NCBI GenBank assembly: GCA_002344785.1
Contig: DDUL01000048.1
Location: forward strand, 2,194-14,462
Length of the DNA stretch: 12,269 nucleotides
Direction: 5' to 3'
Source: Bdellovibrionaceae bacterium UBA2339
Lineage (GTDB): Bacteria; Bdellovibrionota; Bdellovibrionia; Bdellovibrionales; JAMPXM01
This document shows positions 1 through 8,400 of this stretch, in pieces; position 1 is the first letter of the stretch, and the number at the start of each line of letters is the position of its first letter. The notes under the pieces are model-generated. The model was not told the origin of the DNA. It made no database searches and saw only the letters and a list, made by a program, of their open reading frames with translations. The position numbers and the translations under genes are program-made.

Positions 1-55
1 CTCACCTCACCTCACCTCACCTCATCTCACCTCATCTCACCTCACCTCAACTCAC
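1..55. repeat. 5-bp tandem repeat (CTCAC)n at left edge
   Basis: Eleven consecutive pentamers CTCAC with three variants (CTCAT twice, CTCAA once) start at the first base, so the true length is unknown. Read on the minus strand, which is the menC sense strand, it is a G-rich (GGTGA)n array. The menC stop TGA (54-52) is formed by the first repeat-like bases, so the array makes the immediate 3' untranslated region of the transcript. Such arrays can change copy number by replication slippage; here that would not change MenC. Confidence 0.95.
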
Positions 56-1005
56 CTGCCCACGCCCGCGCCGCCACCCGCGCACTCGCGCCAGCTGAGG
101 CTCGCCAAGCTTTTCGTGAAACCCACGCCGCATTCGCCGCGCTCCAACTCGGCGATGCGATCACCGCGCATGTTCACAGCAAAGCCCACAGGTGCATCGT
201 AAACGACATGCGAAGCACAACCATGGACTTCGTGAGGCGCGACGCGCACAGCTTCAGTGGCCGCCCATAGCGAGCCCACAGGGTGTCCCAAGCTCGATGT
301 GACGACAACGCGTGACCAACCTGGTTTTGGTTCGGACTCCCAGAGTGGCTTCCAAATTCGTACACAGCCGAGTTCGCGAGCCTCGGCCTCTTGCGAGGAC
401 TCCTCGCGCAAAGGCTGATCCCACGCCAAGCGAACGCCTTCACGGCGAGAAAATTCGGACCAAACATCGGCGACGAACGGAAATGGATCTTCGATGTAGT
501 CGATCAACTCTCGCATGCGGCAAGGCAAGGTCGCCAGAAATCGGGCCAGCGAATCCGGCGTCGCTTTGGAATTCAAATCCAAGCGCAGGCGCAGCTCATC
601 ACCCCACCAACCCACGAGCGCCGCAAGCCGACGTGCCTCACCCGGCAGGTCCTCGGCATTCAATTTAAGTTTCACGGTACTAAAGCCGTCGCGTCGCGCT
701 TGCAGGACACGACCCACAGAGAGATCCCAAGTCGACATCCACAAACGATGTTGTCGAGCGCCTCGCGGCAGGGCCTCGCCTCGCGCTCTCGCTTCGCCTT
801 CGCGTCGACTCGCGAGCAAAGCCAAGTCCCAAAGCTCACCGCGCTGAACTCGCAACAACTCCTCCACGCTGGGCTGACCGAGTTCAGGCCATGTGTGCAA
901 ATCCGCGAAGCCCACGACGGACTCGCTCCATCTCACACGCAGCAATGTTCCGCGACGTTGCCGACCTGAGCCGCTGAGAACGTAGTCGCTGGCATCGACC
1001 TTCAC
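52..1005 (-). CDS. menC: o-succinylbenzoate synthase MenC
   Basis: Enolase-superfamily enzyme that dehydrates SHCHC to o-succinylbenzoate in the cytoplasm, the third aromatic-ring step of menaquinone synthesis. From the chosen start it is 317 aa, close to the E. coli enzyme. The barrel motifs are present: KLK (K112, K114), RLDLN (D143), YIEDP (E172), AWDQ (D196) and IWKP (K219), followed by VTSSLGHPVG, so catalytic lysines and three metal ligands all look intact. The open frame extends upstream to 1245, but that part lies inside menA. The start is GTG at 1005, whose GTGA overlaps the menA stop, with GGGAG 7 nt upstream (1017-1013). This implies translational coupling to menA. The C-terminus is Gly-rich and runs into the 5-bp repeat. 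Overall sequence divergence from enterobacterial MenC appears high, but the motif order leaves little doubt. Confidence 0.92.
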   Translation of the reverse strand: MKVDASDYVLSGSGRQRRGTLLRVRWSESVVGFADLHTWPELGQPSVEELLRVQRGELWDLALLASRREGEARARGEALPRGARQHRLWMSTWDLSVGRVLQARRDGFSTVKLKLNAEDLPGEARRLAALVGWWGDELRLRLDLNSKATPDSLARFLATLPCRMRELIDYIEDPFPFVADVWSEFSRREGVRLAWDQPLREESSQEAEARELGCVRIWKPLWESEPKPGWSRVVVTSSLGHPVGSLWAATEAVRVAPHEVHGCASHVVYDAPVGFAVNMRGDRIAELERGECGVGFTKSLASLSWRECAGGGAGVGR

Positions 1006-1919
1006 GTGCGGACTCCCAAAAACAAACCCGCGGCCAAGGCTAGACCGGCCACTAGATGCAAGGCCGCCGCGCGCGCGAGCACGGGATTCAACAATGGCCC
1101 AGGCGCCGTGCTGAAAACGGCCCGCGTGAGACGACCTGCGAGAGGCACCGCGATGAGTGGCAGCATGCCCGCCCAACGATAGCCCGCGGGTCCATACACC
1201 ACGCCGAGCAAAAACGGCGCATAGGCAAGCAACGCGATCTCCCACCGAACGAAACGAGGACCAAAGCGAACCGCCAGCGTGCGTTTGCCGACCTTTGCGT
1301 CTTGGGGCGCATCGCGAAGATTATTGATGGCGATCAATGTCGTCGCGTGAAATCCAACTTGCAAGCCGGCCATCAGCGCGAGTTCACTCCACCTTCCAGT
1401 GTGCAAGTAGTGCGTGCCTGAAACAGCGATCACACCAAAAAACAGGATCACGAACAAATCGCCCAAACCCAAATAGGCCAAGGGCCAAGGACCGCCGGTG
1501 TAGCCGTAGGCCAAGAACAACGAGATCAATCCGATCGCGATGATGGGCCAACCTCCGTGCAACACGAGCGGCACGCCCAACGCCAATGCGATGGCACAAC
1601 AAATCCCCGCAGCTAAATAAACTTGCCGTCGCGACAAGAGACCCGAAGCCGTTGCACGCAGCGGACCCGTTCGCTCGGCGGTGTCAGCGCCCTTTTCAAA
1701 GTCGATTGCGTCGTTGAACAGATTCGTCGCGATTTGAATCAGCAGGCTTGCCGCCAATACCGACACGAGAATCCACCACTCAAACCGGTCAGTCTCCGCC
1801 TGAGCGAGTGCGGTGCCGACCAGCACCGGCACCACGGCCGCCGTCAAAGTCTTCGGTCGAAATGCGCTCCACCAGATTTTCATAGGATTCAAACTAATCG
1901 AATTTTCACTCGAGGTCAC
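1002..1919 (-). CDS. menA: 1,4-dihydroxy-2-naphthoate polyprenyltransferase MenA
   Basis: Membrane prenyltransferase of the UbiA superfamily that attaches the polyprenyl tail to DHNA, giving demethylmenaquinone. The 305-aa product has many hydrophobic segments and both Asp-rich motifs that bind Mg-prenyl diphosphate: NLFNDAIDFEKGAD (66-79) and NNLRDAPQDAKVGKRTLAVR (199-218). The segment FRPKTLTAAVVPVLVGTAL (20-38) is typical of the MenA N-terminus. The start taken is GTG 1919, which has only a weak purine stretch upstream; ATG 1883 (residue 13) is a possible alternative and keeps every motif. There are 59 bp to the upstream gene, holding a small ATGATT/AATCAT dyad (1952-1968), and a 4-bp GTGA overlap with menC downstream. 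No frameshift or missing catalytic residue is seen. Confidence 0.95.
   Translation of the reverse strand: MTSSENSISLNPMKIWWSAFRPKTLTAAVVPVLVGTALAQAETDRFEWWILVSVLAASLLIQIATNLFNDAIDFEKGADTAERTGPLRATASGLLSRRQVYLAAGICCAIALALGVPLVLHGGWPIIAIGLISLFLAYGYTGGPWPLAYLGLGDLFVILFFGVIAVSGTHYLHTGRWSELALMAGLQVGFHATTLIAINNLRDAPQDAKVGKRTLAVRFGPRFVRWEIALLAYAPFLLGVVYGPAGYRWAGMLPLIAVPLAGRLTRAVFSTAPGPLLNPVLARAAALHLVAGLALAAGLFLGVRT
1013..1017 (-). promoter_or_regulatory. Shine-Dalgarno deciding the menC start
   Basis: GGGAG inside the end of menA, 7 nt before the menC GTG (1005-1003) that shares four bases with the menA stop (GTGA). It supports this start over in-frame upstream ATG codons buried in menA. Confidence 0.75.
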
Positions 1920-1978
1920 AGACTCTATCCGCCTCGTGTTGGCCTCAGTCCATGATTCGCGAAATCATTCCTTAGCTC

Positions 1979-3055
1979 TCAACGATGTGTGCCTGCTGGC
2001 GCGGTACGACCACTCGGCGCGCCCGCAGGCATGGAGCCGGGCGCTCCAGGTGCTCGAGCAGCACCAGCAGCCTGAGCCTCGCAACTCGATTGCAATCGAC
2101 GCATCACTCCCGGTCCGTGATGCGAGCCCACGACCAGCAAGCCATGACCTTCTGTGCCCAGCAGGCGATCCGCAATCACGTCATCGCGGCGACGAAAAAC
2201 TTCTGCGGCCGATCGGCCCGCTCGGACCACCTCTTCCGCCTTACGCCTCGCTTCCGCATCGCGAAATCCCGCAAGCACTTGACGATCGCGGTCGGCATTC
2301 ATGGGCTTCACCAACACAGCCCCGTAACCCACATAGGCGTCGAGTTCGTCGACAGCCTTTTGCGCGCTGGCTCGCGCCGAATCGCCGCGCGAGCGCGCCA
2401 AATCTCGCGCATCCCAAATTCCACGCTGCACCTCGACCACATGCCGCAGAAATTCCTCACGCAACTTTGAATCGTCGACCCCGATCATCCGTGCGCGACG
2501 ATCGCGAAGCTCCCAGAGCGTGGCCATGTGTGGTCCTGCGGACGCCGTGATGAAGGTCATGATTTCGGTGTCGTTCAAACCCGCCCGCCGCAAACGTCGC
2601 TGCAGTTGATCCAATTCGCGAAACAACTCGTCATGCGTGACACTCACTTCGTCGGGGCCCAGCTCGATCGCCAGCCAGTTGAGGCGACGCTGCTGCAGCA
2701 ACTCGCGAATGCGGCCACGCGCCTGTGAGGTCGCTTGGATCAAGCCGCCGTTTCTCGCGATCCAGCTGCGAATCGCAGGTGCAAGTTCCGCGGGCTCGGC
2801 CGAGGTCATCAATGTATTGAGCAAAGGGTCGCCGGGATGCGCGTGTTCCTGAGCGAGAATGTGAATTTGTCGTCCGCCGGGAGTGGTGAAGATCTGTGTG
2901 GTGGCGTCGTAGCCGCAGGCAAGTGCGGGGAATGAGAAAAGAAGCAGGAGGGTCCCCACCCCCAGCTGGCGCCATGGACTGTTGAAAACCAACGTCCGGC
3001 GTCGGACCTCGCGCACAAAACAACCGAGTTTCAAGGATTTGAACGTGCGCCCCAT
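1979..3055 (-). CDS. Exported protein, possibly TraB/GumN (Tiki-like) family
   Basis: A 358-aa protein between menB and menA. Residues 31-46 are hydrophobic (GTLLLLFSFPALA) and end in ALA before Cys47, so Sec export with signal peptidase I cleavage is likely; the -3 Ala makes a lipobox poor. The n-region of about 30 residues is long, so the true start may be further in, although I see no better ribosome site. The mature part has RQIHILAQEHAHPGD (62-76), WLAIELGPDE (127-136) and ADRLLGTEGHGLLVVGSHH (295-313). These resemble the N-terminal His motif, the acidic residue and the C-terminal G-x-x-H strand of TraB/GumN/Tiki-type proteins, but the first motif lacks the usual Gly. Cys47 and Cys325 could form a disulfide. 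Residues 327-358 are an Ala/Gly/Pro-rich tail, probably disordered. The family call is tentative; the gene itself is well supported by length and same-strand packing. No known menaquinone role. Confidence 0.5.
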   Translation of the reverse strand: MGRTFKSLKLGCFVREVRRRTLVFNSPWRQLGVGTLLLLFSFPALACGYDATTQIFTTPGGRQIHILAQEHAHPGDPLLNTLMTSAEPAELAPAIRSWIARNGGLIQATSQARGRIRELLQQRRLNWLAIELGPDEVSVTHDELFRELDQLQRRLRRAGLNDTEIMTFITASAGPHMATLWELRDRRARMIGVDDSKLREEFLRHVVEVQRGIWDARDLARSRGDSARASAQKAVDELDAYVGYGAVLVKPMNADRDRQVLAGFRDAEARRKAEEVVRAGRSAAEVFRRRDDVIADRLLGTEGHGLLVVGSHHGPGVMRRLQSSCEAQAAGAARAPGAPGSMPAGAPSGRTAPAGTHR

Positions 3056-3139
3056 GCTTTCAGTGTATGCGCAATTGATGCGCTATGGGGATCAAGTTTG
3101 AGACCAAAAAAAGTCCAGGCGTTTCCAATGCTTGTGATC

Positions 3140-3162
3140 CTCCCCGCCCAAAGGGCCGGGAG
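3140..3162 (-). terminator. GC-rich hairpin after menB, possible terminator
   Basis: Arms of 10 nt around an AAA/TTT loop (CTCCC-x-GCCC against GGGC-x-GGGAG), with nine pairs and one mismatch. It begins about 22 nt after the menB stop. The expected U-tract does not follow directly: a T7 run occurs only about 25 nt further (near 3114-3108, minus strand). It could be a partial or Rho-assisted terminator, or an RNA-stabilising stem that makes menA-menC a separate or lower-expressed part of the cluster. Confidence 0.4.
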
Positions 3163-3184
3163 TTTCAACAGTCAACGGAGCCAG

Positions 3185-4159
3185 TTAAGGGAAACGCGGA
3201 TACTTCGAAAAGTCCGGCTTTCGCTTTTCTAAGTAGGCCCGCTTTCCTTCGCTGCCTTCTTCGCTCAAGTAGTACAGCAATGTGGCGTTGCCGGCGAAGT
3301 CCAACAAACCAATTTGCCCATCGCAGTCGGCATTGTGCGCAGCTTTCAAACAGCGAAGCGCCATCGGCGACAACTCCAACATTTCACGGCACCACTGCAC
3401 CGTCTCAAGCTCCAGTCGCTCGAGAGGTACGACGGTGTTGACCAGTCCCATCTCGAGAGCTTGTTGAGCGTCGTACTGTCGGCACAGGAACCAAATTTCG
3501 CGCGCCTTCTTTTGTCCCACGATGCGCGAGAGATACGAAGATCCCAAGCCGCCATCAAACGAGCCCACGCGCGGACCTGTCTGGCCGAAGCGCGCATTTT
3601 CGGCGGCGATCGAAAGATCGCACACCACATGCAGCACGTGGCCTCCGCCAATCGCGTAGCCCGCAATCATCGCCACGACGGGCTTCGGCATGCCGCGAAT
3701 GGCCTTTTGCATATCGAGAATATTCAAGCGGGGCACACCGTCCTTACCGACGTAGCCGCCATCGCCGCGAACTCGCTGGTCACCGCCCGAGCAAAACGCC
3801 AAGTCGCCTTGACCGGTGAGAATGATCACACCGATGGACGAGTCATCCCGACAAACTTCCATCGCATCCAGCATCTCGATCACAGTTTGGGGTCGGAAGG
3901 CGTTTCGCACTTCGGGCCGATTGATGGTGAGCTTCGCAATGCCGTCGCCCGAAGTCTCCAAACGAATGTCCGTGTAGGCTTTGAGGCGGCCGGGCTTCAT
4001 CGGCTTCCATTTGCAAGCGAGGCGAATCGTCGACTTCGCCGGATCCGCCGTGCGCTTTGTGGCAGCACTCATCGAAGCCGATTTGGAACTCGCCTTGCGC
4101 GCGGATTGTTCAGCAGGGCCAGACTTTTGTGTAACGGGAGACTTCGTCTTTTTTGTCAT
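3185..4159 (-). CDS. menB: 1,4-dihydroxy-2-naphthoyl-CoA synthase MenB
   Basis: Crotonase-fold enzyme that cyclises o-succinylbenzoyl-CoA to DHNA-CoA. From about residue 52 the protein follows E. coli MenB closely: TINRPEVRNAFRP, FCSGGDQ (oxyanion loop), AGYAIGGGHVLH, FGQTGPRVGSFDGG, REIWFLCRQYDA and the C-terminal KRKPDFSKYP. The QTG motif and the Trp of REIWF mark it as the bicarbonate-using type. Before this lies an extension of about 45 residues rich in Lys, Ser and Ala that E. coli MenB lacks; it looks disordered and basic. The start is uncertain: ATG 4159 (324 aa) is chosen, but GTG 4186 and ATG 4072 are in frame and none has a clear Shine-Dalgarno. A start after about 4020 would cut into conserved sequence. 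It lies 66 bp after the barrel gene and upstream of a hairpin. Confidence 0.97.
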   Translation of the reverse strand: MTKKTKSPVTQKSGPAEQSARKASSKSASMSAATKRTADPAKSTIRLACKWKPMKPGRLKAYTDIRLETSGDGIAKLTINRPEVRNAFRPQTVIEMLDAMEVCRDDSSIGVIILTGQGDLAFCSGGDQRVRGDGGYVGKDGVPRLNILDMQKAIRGMPKPVVAMIAGYAIGGGHVLHVVCDLSIAAENARFGQTGPRVGSFDGGLGSSYLSRIVGQKKAREIWFLCRQYDAQQALEMGLVNTVVPLERLELETVQWCREMLELSPMALRCLKAAHNADCDGQIGLLDFAGNATLLYYLSEEGSEGKRAYLEKRKPDFSKYPRFP

Positions 4160-4225
4160 AGGCCAGGGGTTGTAGCAGGCCTGCACCTGCGAGGCAAACC
4201 GACCCGGCTCATCGCGCGAAACGAA

Positions 4226-4762
4226 TTAAAAGTAAACTCGCGCGCCAATCCCGAAATCCGCGTCCGTCGAGGTCTTCGGCAGCAGGTTCATGACCAGCGC
4301 GATCTCGCCAAACAACTGCAAAGTGCCGCGATTCACATCGAAATTCAGTCCTGCCGGCAAGCGAAGGCCGAGGCGTGTCTTGTCCTCGTCGCGGTTGTTG
4401 ATGTTGATCAGTCGACCGCCCAACCCGTAATGAGCATGAATTCCACGCCCATCGACCTGAAACAAATTCGCTCGATGCCAGAGGTAGTCACTGTGAAAAG
4501 AAAATCCTGTTTCGCTACCGAAGGACCAAGCCAAGGCCGCATCGATGGAACGTTGGGCACTCAATTCGTAGTTCGCGCTCACGCCCGTCGGATCGCCCAG
4601 CACGATGCCGAGGCCAAAGGGACCAGGCCGATCCGCGCGCGAAGCTTCTGGCATCAACAGCGCGGCCAGCATCAAAGCGCAGGTCAGAAATCCGCAAGCC
4701 AGATTTGAAAACATCGACGCGCGAAGCGCCCTGCGTGTGCGGCCGGAGAAGTGACGAATCAT
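4226..4762 (-). CDS. Small outer-membrane beta-barrel protein (BAPKO_0422-like)
   Basis: A 178-aa protein with a basic N-terminus, a hydrophobic segment (about 21-39) and a cleavage region near SRADRPG (41-47). The mature part alternates polar and apolar residues in short strands: FGLGIVLGDPTGVSANY, SIDAALAWSF, GIHAHYGLGGRLI, LGLRLPAGLNFDV, LQLFGEIALVMNLLP and FGIGARVYF. It ends in Phe, the usual BamA-recognised C-terminal signature. This pattern fits the small eight-stranded barrels of the DUF3996/BAPKO_0422 type; family assignment is from pattern memory. Its ATG overlaps the menH stop (ATGA, 4762-4759) with GGGAG 6 nt upstream (4773-4769), so it is translated from the menaquinone message. 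No direct role in quinone synthesis is known; co-expression may be simply positional. Confidence 0.75.
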   Translation of the reverse strand: MIRHFSGRTRRALRASMFSNLACGFLTCALMLAALLMPEASRADRPGPFGLGIVLGDPTGVSANYELSAQRSIDAALAWSFGSETGFSFHSDYLWHRANLFQVDGRGIHAHYGLGGRLININNRDEDKTRLGLRLPAGLNFDVNRGTLQLFGEIALVMNLLPKTSTDADFGIGARVYF

Positions 4763-5472
4763 GTTTGACTCCCTTTGGGCTCCAAGAGCTCAACACAGAA
4801 TTTTTGCACGCTGATCGGCGCGTCGACAAGCAGTCGATGCCCCGCCTCAGGCACTACGTCATGCGGAAGCTCGCGCCATAGCTCTCGAAATTTCGCGTCG
4901 CGCTCGCCGATCAGGACTTTGATCCCGCGCACTTGGCGATACCAAGTGCGATGATCGGCCTGCGTGGCCAATCCCAGAAGCTCCAACTCTCTCGCGTAGC
5001 GAAAGCGCTCGGCCCACCGACCAAAGCGCGGCTGCCGCGATTGCAAGACGCCTTGTGCGTTCCATGCACGATCCAAACGTCGCCACGCACGGGCTGAATC
5101 TGCGGCACGAAAACGCATGGCCCATGCGCGATCATGTTGGCGTCGCGCTTGGCGCTCGGCATCCGAACTCAGACCAGGATGTGGCGACAGCAACAGCGCC
5201 CGCGAGCCCAAGTTCGGCAAGCGCTGGAGAATCTCCGCGGCCAAACGCGCACCCATCGAGTAGCCCAAGATCAAGTCGGCTCGCTCTCGACTTAGTTCAT
5301 GCGCCCAAGCCGACAGAACTTCTTCGCGCGTCGTCCGTCCGCGCAAGAGCGGAGCCGGTGAGGCGACGCGAAGTTCGATGCGCAGATCGCCGAGGTTTTC
5401 CCCTCGCCCCAGCAGGCCATGGCGCACATCGCGCGCGTCGTCCATGAAGCCGGGAAAGTAGAGGATCTTCAC
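4759..5472 (-). CDS. menH: MenH-like SHCHC synthase (alpha/beta hydrolase)
   Basis: Alpha/beta-hydrolase of 237 aa expected to remove pyruvate from SEPHCHC, giving SHCHC. The catalytic triad is readable: Ser72 in LGYSMGARLA, Asp192 in IGERDAKF and His212 in EAGHRLLVDAP. The LLSPHPGL segment corresponds to the EG-x-SPGL region of MenH. The N-terminal YFPGFMDDA stands where most family members have HGF and a Trp, so the oxyanion loop is unusual. The frame opens at a TTG (5487), but that codon overlaps the likely Shine-Dalgarno GGGAG (5485-5481). The better start is GTG 5472, 8 nt after it and overlapping the menD stop as GTGA. Position directly after menFD supports MenH over another hydrolase, although motif divergence leaves some doubt. 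Confidence 0.85.
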   Translation of the reverse strand: MKILYFPGFMDDARDVRHGLLGRGENLGDLRIELRVASPAPLLRGRTTREEVLSAWAHELSRERADLILGYSMGARLAAEILQRLPNLGSRALLLSPHPGLSSDAERQARRQHDRAWAMRFRAADSARAWRRLDRAWNAQGVLQSRQPRFGRWAERFRYARELELLGLATQADHRTWYRQVRGIKVLIGERDAKFRELWRELPHDVVPEAGHRLLVDAPISVQKFCVELLEPKGSQT

Positions 5473-8400
5473 GTCGAAGGCTCCCAAGCCGACCAGAACT
5501 GAGCCGTCGCTTCAGCTTCGGGATGAATCTCGATGAGCACATGATCCAAATCGTCCACTTCAGGCCAAGCGGCGTGATCGCGCACCACGAAACACTCCAG
5601 ATCCCACAACTCGCCCCACGCCGCCAAACTCTGGGCATGACGATTTTCAAATGTGGCCGAGCCCCCAGGCGCTGATCGAAACACACGCGAAAAGATCCGC
5701 CCGCCACCATTGTTGACGACCACGATCCGCAAGCGGCGAACCCTTTCGCGCAGCCAAGGTCCGGCCAAATTGTACAGCGCCGTCAAATCGCCAATCACAA
5801 TCCAAAGCTCATCGTTCTCATGCGCTAGCCCCAACGCCGTGGACACTTGCCCGTCGATGCCATTGACACCGCGATTGGCCTCGATGCGCCGAAGCGCCGA
5901 TGGCGAGCGCGAAGCGGCCAAATCCCACTCGCGAATCGGCAGTGAGTTGCCCACATACACCCGAGCCGCCGCAGGGATTCTCTCCGAGAGAAAATGAAAC
6001 CACGCAGGCTCGGAGACGGCGTGGGTTCGCAGCAGCTCTTTCAGGCGCGAGGCCTCTTGCGCGGACTGTTTCAGCCACTGAGCCTCGGCTTCAGCCGTCG
6101 CGCCCGAGGGCAAAGCGACGCTGAGGCTCGACAAGGCTGTCCACCATCGCGGGTGAGCGTGGTGCCGACCGCGTCCCAGGCCCGACCAAGGTGTTCGCGA
6201 CAGCGATACACATTCCGCCGGACTTCGCACATCATCCAAATCGCGCCAAATTCGCGTCGTCGGTACTGCGCCCAAGCGCCACACGTGCTGCACTCGTCCT
6301 TCGCGGATCGCGCGCGAAAGCGCGGCTTCACCGCTGCGAATCTCCAAGTGCTTCAATCGTGGATCGCCGCGCAGTCCGCTCGTGGACTCCAGCCAAACTG
6401 GCCGTCCGGCACGACACAAAAACTCCGCGACGGCTTCGATCTCGGCGCTCTCTTGAAGTCCGCTCACCAGCATCAAGGTCGCGACCTGTGCATCGAGACG
6501 CAGACTCTTCAAGGTATCTTGAGCCGTCTCAGACGCGATGGCGTTGATCGCGCATGGCCCATTGAATTTCGAGACGCGTTGGCCGGCGGCCTCGACACCC
6601 GAAAGCAAAGGCTCATCACAACAGAAATTGAAATGCGTCGGCCCGTCCACGAGCGCCGAGACCGAAAGTTGTTCGCCGAAGGACTCGAGCGAATCGCCCA
6701 CTTCAAAGTCGATCGAGCGCCTCACTTGGCGACCGAAAATTTGGCGCTGATCGATGGCTTGAGGTGCGCCGGTACCGCGCAAACGTTTAGGACGGTCCGC
6801 GGTGAGCGCGATCAGCGGCGCGCCGACATACAGCGCTTCGGTCAGCGCGGGCAAGAGTTCCGTGACGGCGGTTCCCGATGTGCAGATCACCACCGCAGGA
6901 CGAGCATCGCGGCGGGCGCGACCCAAGGCGAAGAAGGCCGCCTCGCGCTCCTCGAAGTGCGAGACCACTTCGAATGGCAAAGCGAGCGCGGCGAATCTCT
7001 CGCGCAAGAGTTCAAGCGCCGCCACCAAGGGCGCGTTTCTCGCACCTGCGCAATACACGAAACTTCGCGCGCCTGCTTCGATGAGTTTCAACAAGACTTC
7101 GACACCAGCTTCGACGTTTCCCTGCGCCGCGGACAAGCCGAGCATGCGCTTGATCGACTCGCGTTTCACCGCAAGCTCCCGCCACTCGAGATCGGGATCG
7201 CTCGACGGTAGAACTCCTGCACCCGCGGCCACTTCGACAGCAAATCGATCCCGTGAATCTTCGCGGCGCACACGAATCTGCCGAATGCCGACCAGTGCGG
7301 TGAGCGTTGCGGGGTTGGCGGATGACGTCGGCGTTGAGATCGAGGTTGAGATCAAGGTTGTGCTCAAGGTTGAGATCGAGGTTGAGATCAAGATCGGTGC
7401 GCCAAAATTGCCGCGCGCGATGCCATCCTGCTGAACGCGAACCGCGTCCAATTCTCTGAGCGAAGCCGAGGATCGAGGCGCCACACCCAGCGCTGGCGTC
7501 GGGTGGAGCGCGCGAAGAAGCTCCGCCGCGCGCGGAGCTCCATGCGACTTCATCTCCCACTCCAAGGGCGTCACCAAGTGCCAAAGCTGGCGCTCGCCCC
7601 GCCGAGGGCTAGCTGGTCGCGCGACACGTTCACCCACGCGGACCTCGCCACCATGTCGCTCAGCGAGCTCCGACAATCGGGCGCGCAAATCGTCGACCAC
7701 CAAGGCTTGCTCCTCGGCATCTTTGCTCGCACTCAGAAATTCTCTCAGTTCGGCTTCGCGCTGATCGTCGCGGACCCAGCGCGTACCGGCCACCGCATGT
7801 GTCTGCAGTCGAGTTCCGTGGAGTTCAAAAAGAATTTCCGGCGTTACGCCCAACACGGCATCTTGCGCATCCCAATAGGCATAAGCCCACGCGGAACCGC
7901 CCGCGGCGCGAGTCTCGATCGCCGAACGCACGGACCACAGCAAACGCCGCAACCACCAGGTTTGGAAATTCGAACAAGCCGCCCAGCCTCTTTCAAAGAT
8001 CACCGGTACAGCTTTGCGTAAAGAAGTCCCGCCCTCATCTGCGGCGTCTGGGGTCGAGACCGCGGCCGCTTTCGTTGACCAACGTTCTTGCATCCAGGCC
8101 CACTGCGCTTGCCATGCGGCCTCGCCCACAGGCTCCCAGGCGACTTTGTCTTGGGCCATTTCCGCCATCGGCTGAGCCCACGCAAAAAATTCTTGAACGG
8201 AAAGACGCCGAAGCTCCGCATTTGCTTCGACCACACGGCTCGTTGGTCCTTCAAAAAGTTCTAAAAACGATAGCGCCGCAAAGCTTGGCCCACTGGGCTG
8301 GTTGTGGCGGCCTGTGGCCTCGGACGAAGAGGGGCCCGAAGTCCATTTTCCCTGTCCGAGCCACACCGCTTGCCCATCGAAAAAAAGCCAAGATAATCCA

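Noticed and set aside
1952..1968. Dyad ATGATT-CGCGA-AATCAT between the exported-protein gene and menA
   Set aside because: Only 6 bp, no T-tract and no promoter next to it; could arise by chance.
4175..4184. Perfect 10-bp palindrome GCAGGCCTGC before menB
   Set aside because: Single copy with no flanking signals and it may be inside the menB frame if GTG 4186 is the start.
3314..4708. 464-aa open frame on the plus strand
   Set aside because: Lies antisense to menB and the barrel gene, whose protein motifs are clear; composition has no recognisable domain.
5994..7211. 405-aa open frame on the plus strand
   Set aside because: Antisense shadow of the MenD domain; common in GC-rich DNA.
7333..7392. 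Tandem repeat considered as a CRISPR array or as a sign of a dead MenF domain
   Set aside because: No spacers, unit of 12 bp, frame kept, and catalytic Lys154, Glu213, Glu255, Arg398 and Glu433 remain readable.
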